Of a DNA stretch of 64,000 nucleotides, positions 61,100-64,000 are shown piece after piece. This DNA is from Auanema rhodensis. Its lineage: Eukaryota > Nematoda > Chromadorea > Rhabditida > Rhabditidae. The translations under genes and the position numbers were made by a program. The notes below the pieces were generated by a model. The model did not search any database and had not been told where the DNA came from. It saw nothing but the letters and a program-made list of their open reading frames with translations. Position 1 is the stretch's first letter, and each line of letters begins with the position of its first letter. The DNA lies in NCBI GenBank assembly GCA_964057225.1, contig OZ059898.1, positions 21,553,267 to 21,617,266 of the forward strand, written 5' to 3'.

Positions 61100-63850
61100 C
61101 ACGTAAATTTCAAAGTCATGGTTACCATGAACCAATATCGATAAAAATTTGTTTTTAGACTAATATGGACATGGGGAATCTAATTTTGAAAACCGCATCT
61201 CTTTATCTTTCACGTGAAGCGAGTTACATACCAAGTGCACATCACGTGTACATTTAATTAGCATAAATTAAAGTTCACGTAAATTTCAAAGTCATGGTTA
61301 CCATGCACCAATATCAATAAAAATTTGTTTTTAGACTAATATGGACATGGGGAATCTAATTTTGAAAACCGCATCTCTTTATCTTTCACGTGAAGCGAGT
61401 TATATACCAAGTGCACATCACGTGTACATTTAATTAGAATAAATTAAAGTTCACGTAAATTTCAAAGTCATGGTTACCATGCACCAATATCAATAAAAAT
61501 TTGTTTTTAGACTAATATGGACATGGGGAATCTAATTATGAAAACCGCATCTCTTTATCTTTCACGTGAAGCGAATTACATACCAAGTGCACATCACGTG
61601 TACATTTAATTAGCATAAATTAAAGTTCACGTAAATTTCAAAGTCATGGTTACCATGAACCAATATCAATAAAAATTTGTTTTTAGACTAATATGGACAT
61701 GGGGAATCTAATTTTGAAAACCGCATCTCTTTATCTTTCACGTGAAGCGAGTTACATACCAAGTGCACATCACGTGTACATTTAATTAGCATAAATTAAA
61801 GTTCACGTAAATTTCAAAGTCATGGTTACCATGCACCAATATCAATAAAAATTTGTTTTTAGACTAATATGGAGATGGGGAATCTAATTTTGAAAACCGC
61901 ATCTCTTCATCTTTCACGTGAAGCGAGTTACATACCAAGTGCACATCACGTGTACATTTAATTAGCATAAATTAAAGTTCACGTAAATTTCAAAGTCATG
62001 GTTACCATGAACCAATATCAATAAAAATTTGTTTTTAGACTAATATGGACATGGGGAATCTAATTTTGAAAACCGCATCTCTTTATCTTTCACGTGAAGC
62101 GAGTTATATACCAAGTGCACATCACGTGTACATTTAATTAGAATAAATTAAAGTTCACGTAAATTTCAAAGTCATGGTTACCATGCACCAATATCAATAA
62201 AAATTTGTTTTTAGACTAATATGGACATGGGGAATCTAATTATGAAAACCGCATCTCTTTATCTTTCACGTGAAGCGAGTTACATACCAAGTGCACATCA
62301 CGTGTACATTTAATTAGCATAAATTAAAGTTCACGTAAATTTCAAAGTCATGGTTACCATGAACCAATATCAATAAAAATTTGTTTTTAGACTAATATGG
62401 ACATGGGGAATCTAATTTTGAAAACCGCATCTCTTTATCTTTCACGTGAAGCGAGTTACATACCAAGTGCACATCACGTGTACATTTAATTAGCATAAAT
62501 TAAAGTTCACGTAAATTTCAAAGTCATGGTTACCATGCACCAATATCAATAAAAATTTGTTTTTAGACTAATATGGAGATGGGGAATCTAATTTTGAAAA
62601 CCGCATCTCTTCATCTTTCACGTGAAGCGAGTTACATACCAAGTGCACATCACGTGTACATTTAATTAGCATAAATTAAAGTTCACGTAAATTTCAAAGT
62701 CATGGTTACCATGAACCAATATCAATAAAAATTTGTTTTTAGACTAATATGGACATGAGGAATCTAATTTTGAAAACCGCATCTCTTTATCTTTCACGTG
62801 AAGCGAGTTACATACCAAGTGCACATCACGTGTACATTTAATTAGCATAAATTAAAGTTCACGTAAATTTCAAAGTCATGGTTACCATGCACCAATATCA
62901 ATAAAAATTTGTTTTTAGACTAATATGGACATGAGGAATCTAATTTTGAAAACTGCATCTCTTTATCTTTCACGTGAAGCGAGTTACATACCAAGTGCAC
63001 ATCACGTGTACATTTAATTAGCATAAATCAAAGTTCACGTAAATTTCAAAGTCATGGTTACCATGAACCAATATCAATAAAAATTTGTTTTTAGACTAAT
63101 ATGGACATGGGGAATCTAATTTTGAAAACCGCATCTCTTTATCTTTCACGTGAAGCGAGTTACATACCAAGTGCACATCACGTGTACATTTAATTAGCAT
63201 AAATTAAAGTTCACGTAAATTTCAAAGTCATGGTTACCATGAACCAATATCAATAAAAATTTGTTTTTAGACTAATATGGACATGGGGAATCTAATTTTG
63301 AAAACCGCATCTCTTTATCTTTCACGTGAAGCGAGTTACATACCAAGTGCACATCACGTGTACATTTAATTAGCATAAATTAAAGTTCACGTAAATTTCA
63401 AAGTCATGGTTACCATGCACCAATATCAATAAAAATTTGTTTTTAGACTAATATGGAGATGGGGAATCTAATTTTGAAAACCGCATCTCTTTATCTTTCA
63501 CGTGAAGCGAGTTACATACCAAGTGCACATCACGTGTACATTTAATTAGCATAAATTAAAGTTCACGTAAATTTCAAAGTCATGGTTACCATGAACCAAT
63601 ATCAATAAAAATTTGTTTTTAGACTAATATGGACATGGGGAATCTAATTTTGAAAACCGCATCTCTTTATCTTTCACGTGAAGCGAGTTACATACCAAGT
63701 GCACATCACGTGTACATTTAATTAGCATAAATTAAAGTTCACGTAAATTTCAAAGTCATGGTTACCATGCACCAATATCAATAAAAATTTGTTTTTAGAC
63801 TGATATGGACATGGGGAATCTAATTTTGAAAACCGCATCTCTTTATCTTT
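61100..63850 (+). repeat. 20-22-monomer duplication, copy 2
   Basis: Downstream copy of 57200-60300 with a two-monomer deletion near 62000-62150. It carries the same TAGAATAAATT, TTATATACC and GGAGATGGG variants in the same order. Confidence 0.83.
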
Positions 63851-64000
63851 CACGTGAAGCGAGTTACATACCAAGTGCACATCACGTGTACATTTAATTA
63901 GAATAAATTAAAGTTCACGTAAATTTCAAAGTCATGGTTACCATGCACCAATATCAATAAAAATTTGTTTTTAGACTAATATGGACATGGGGAATCTAAT

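Larger units (their letters stand above)
18164..64000 (+). repeat. 176-bp satellite array C (plus orientation)
   Basis: About 260 head-to-tail monomers in one orientation without any other insertion through to the window edge. Length is 176 bp except for monomers with a 4-bp loss of GCAT (AAAACCCTCTTTATC), such as those near 43986, 44333, 45030, 47842, 50470, 51698 and 52926. Variant combinations change along the array and define local higher-order blocks, given separately. No gene or RNA gene is visible. Confidence 0.97.

Noticed and set aside
1-64000. Telomeric repeats or a telomere-proximal signature
   Set aside because: No TTAGG-, TTAGGC- or TTAGGG-type tandem repeats were seen on either strand.

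Overview
The window is eukaryotic, intron-free and almost gene-free. About 55 kb is a tandem satellite with a 176-bp, AT-rich monomer. One island of non-LTR retrotransposon sequence (about 9.2-18.2 kb) interrupts it. The satellite size, its higher-order organisation and the retrotransposon type (endonuclease plus reverse transcriptase, no RNase H seen) fit centromeric or pericentromeric heterochromatin of an invertebrate animal. A nematode-like host is possible but cannot be fixed from this sequence.

Layout. (1) 1-4865: satellite array A, plus orientation, about 27.6 monomers. (2) 4866-4902: a scrambled junction of progressively shortened copies of one satellite segment, where orientation flips. 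(3) 4903-9234: array B, minus orientation, about 24.6 monomers; much of it is an inverted copy of array A. (4) 9229-13343: a 5'-truncated retrotransposon on the minus strand. (5) 13346-13561: a GC-rich 18-bp minisatellite, 12 units. (6) 13562-18163: the rest of an apparently complete plus-strand retrotransposon with pyrimidine-rich leader, ORF1, ORF2 and 3' UTR. (7) 18164-64000: array C, plus orientation throughout, about 260 monomers, built from nested duplications of 2, 3, 4, 5, 7, 20-22 and about 39-44 monomers.

The two retrotransposon copies lie head to head and form a near-perfect palindrome: arms of about 4.18 kb (9163-13343 and 14055-18235; paired coordinates sum to 27398) around a 711-bp unpaired centre. 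Their ORF2 products differ at one residue in 1027. The only intact protein-coding content is the element's ORF1 (coiled-coil RNA-binding type) and ORF2 (endonuclease/reverse transcriptase), which would work together as a ribonucleoprotein for target-primed reverse transcription. No tRNA, rRNA, CRISPR array or host gene was seen.

The most interesting material is structural: three separate inverted-duplication events packed into the first 18 kb (paired-coordinate sums 10135, 11718 and 27398), a junction bearing the marks of serial template switching, a retroelement inversion point that touches a GC-rich minisatellite, and a CENP-B-box-like 17-mer in the satellite monomer.
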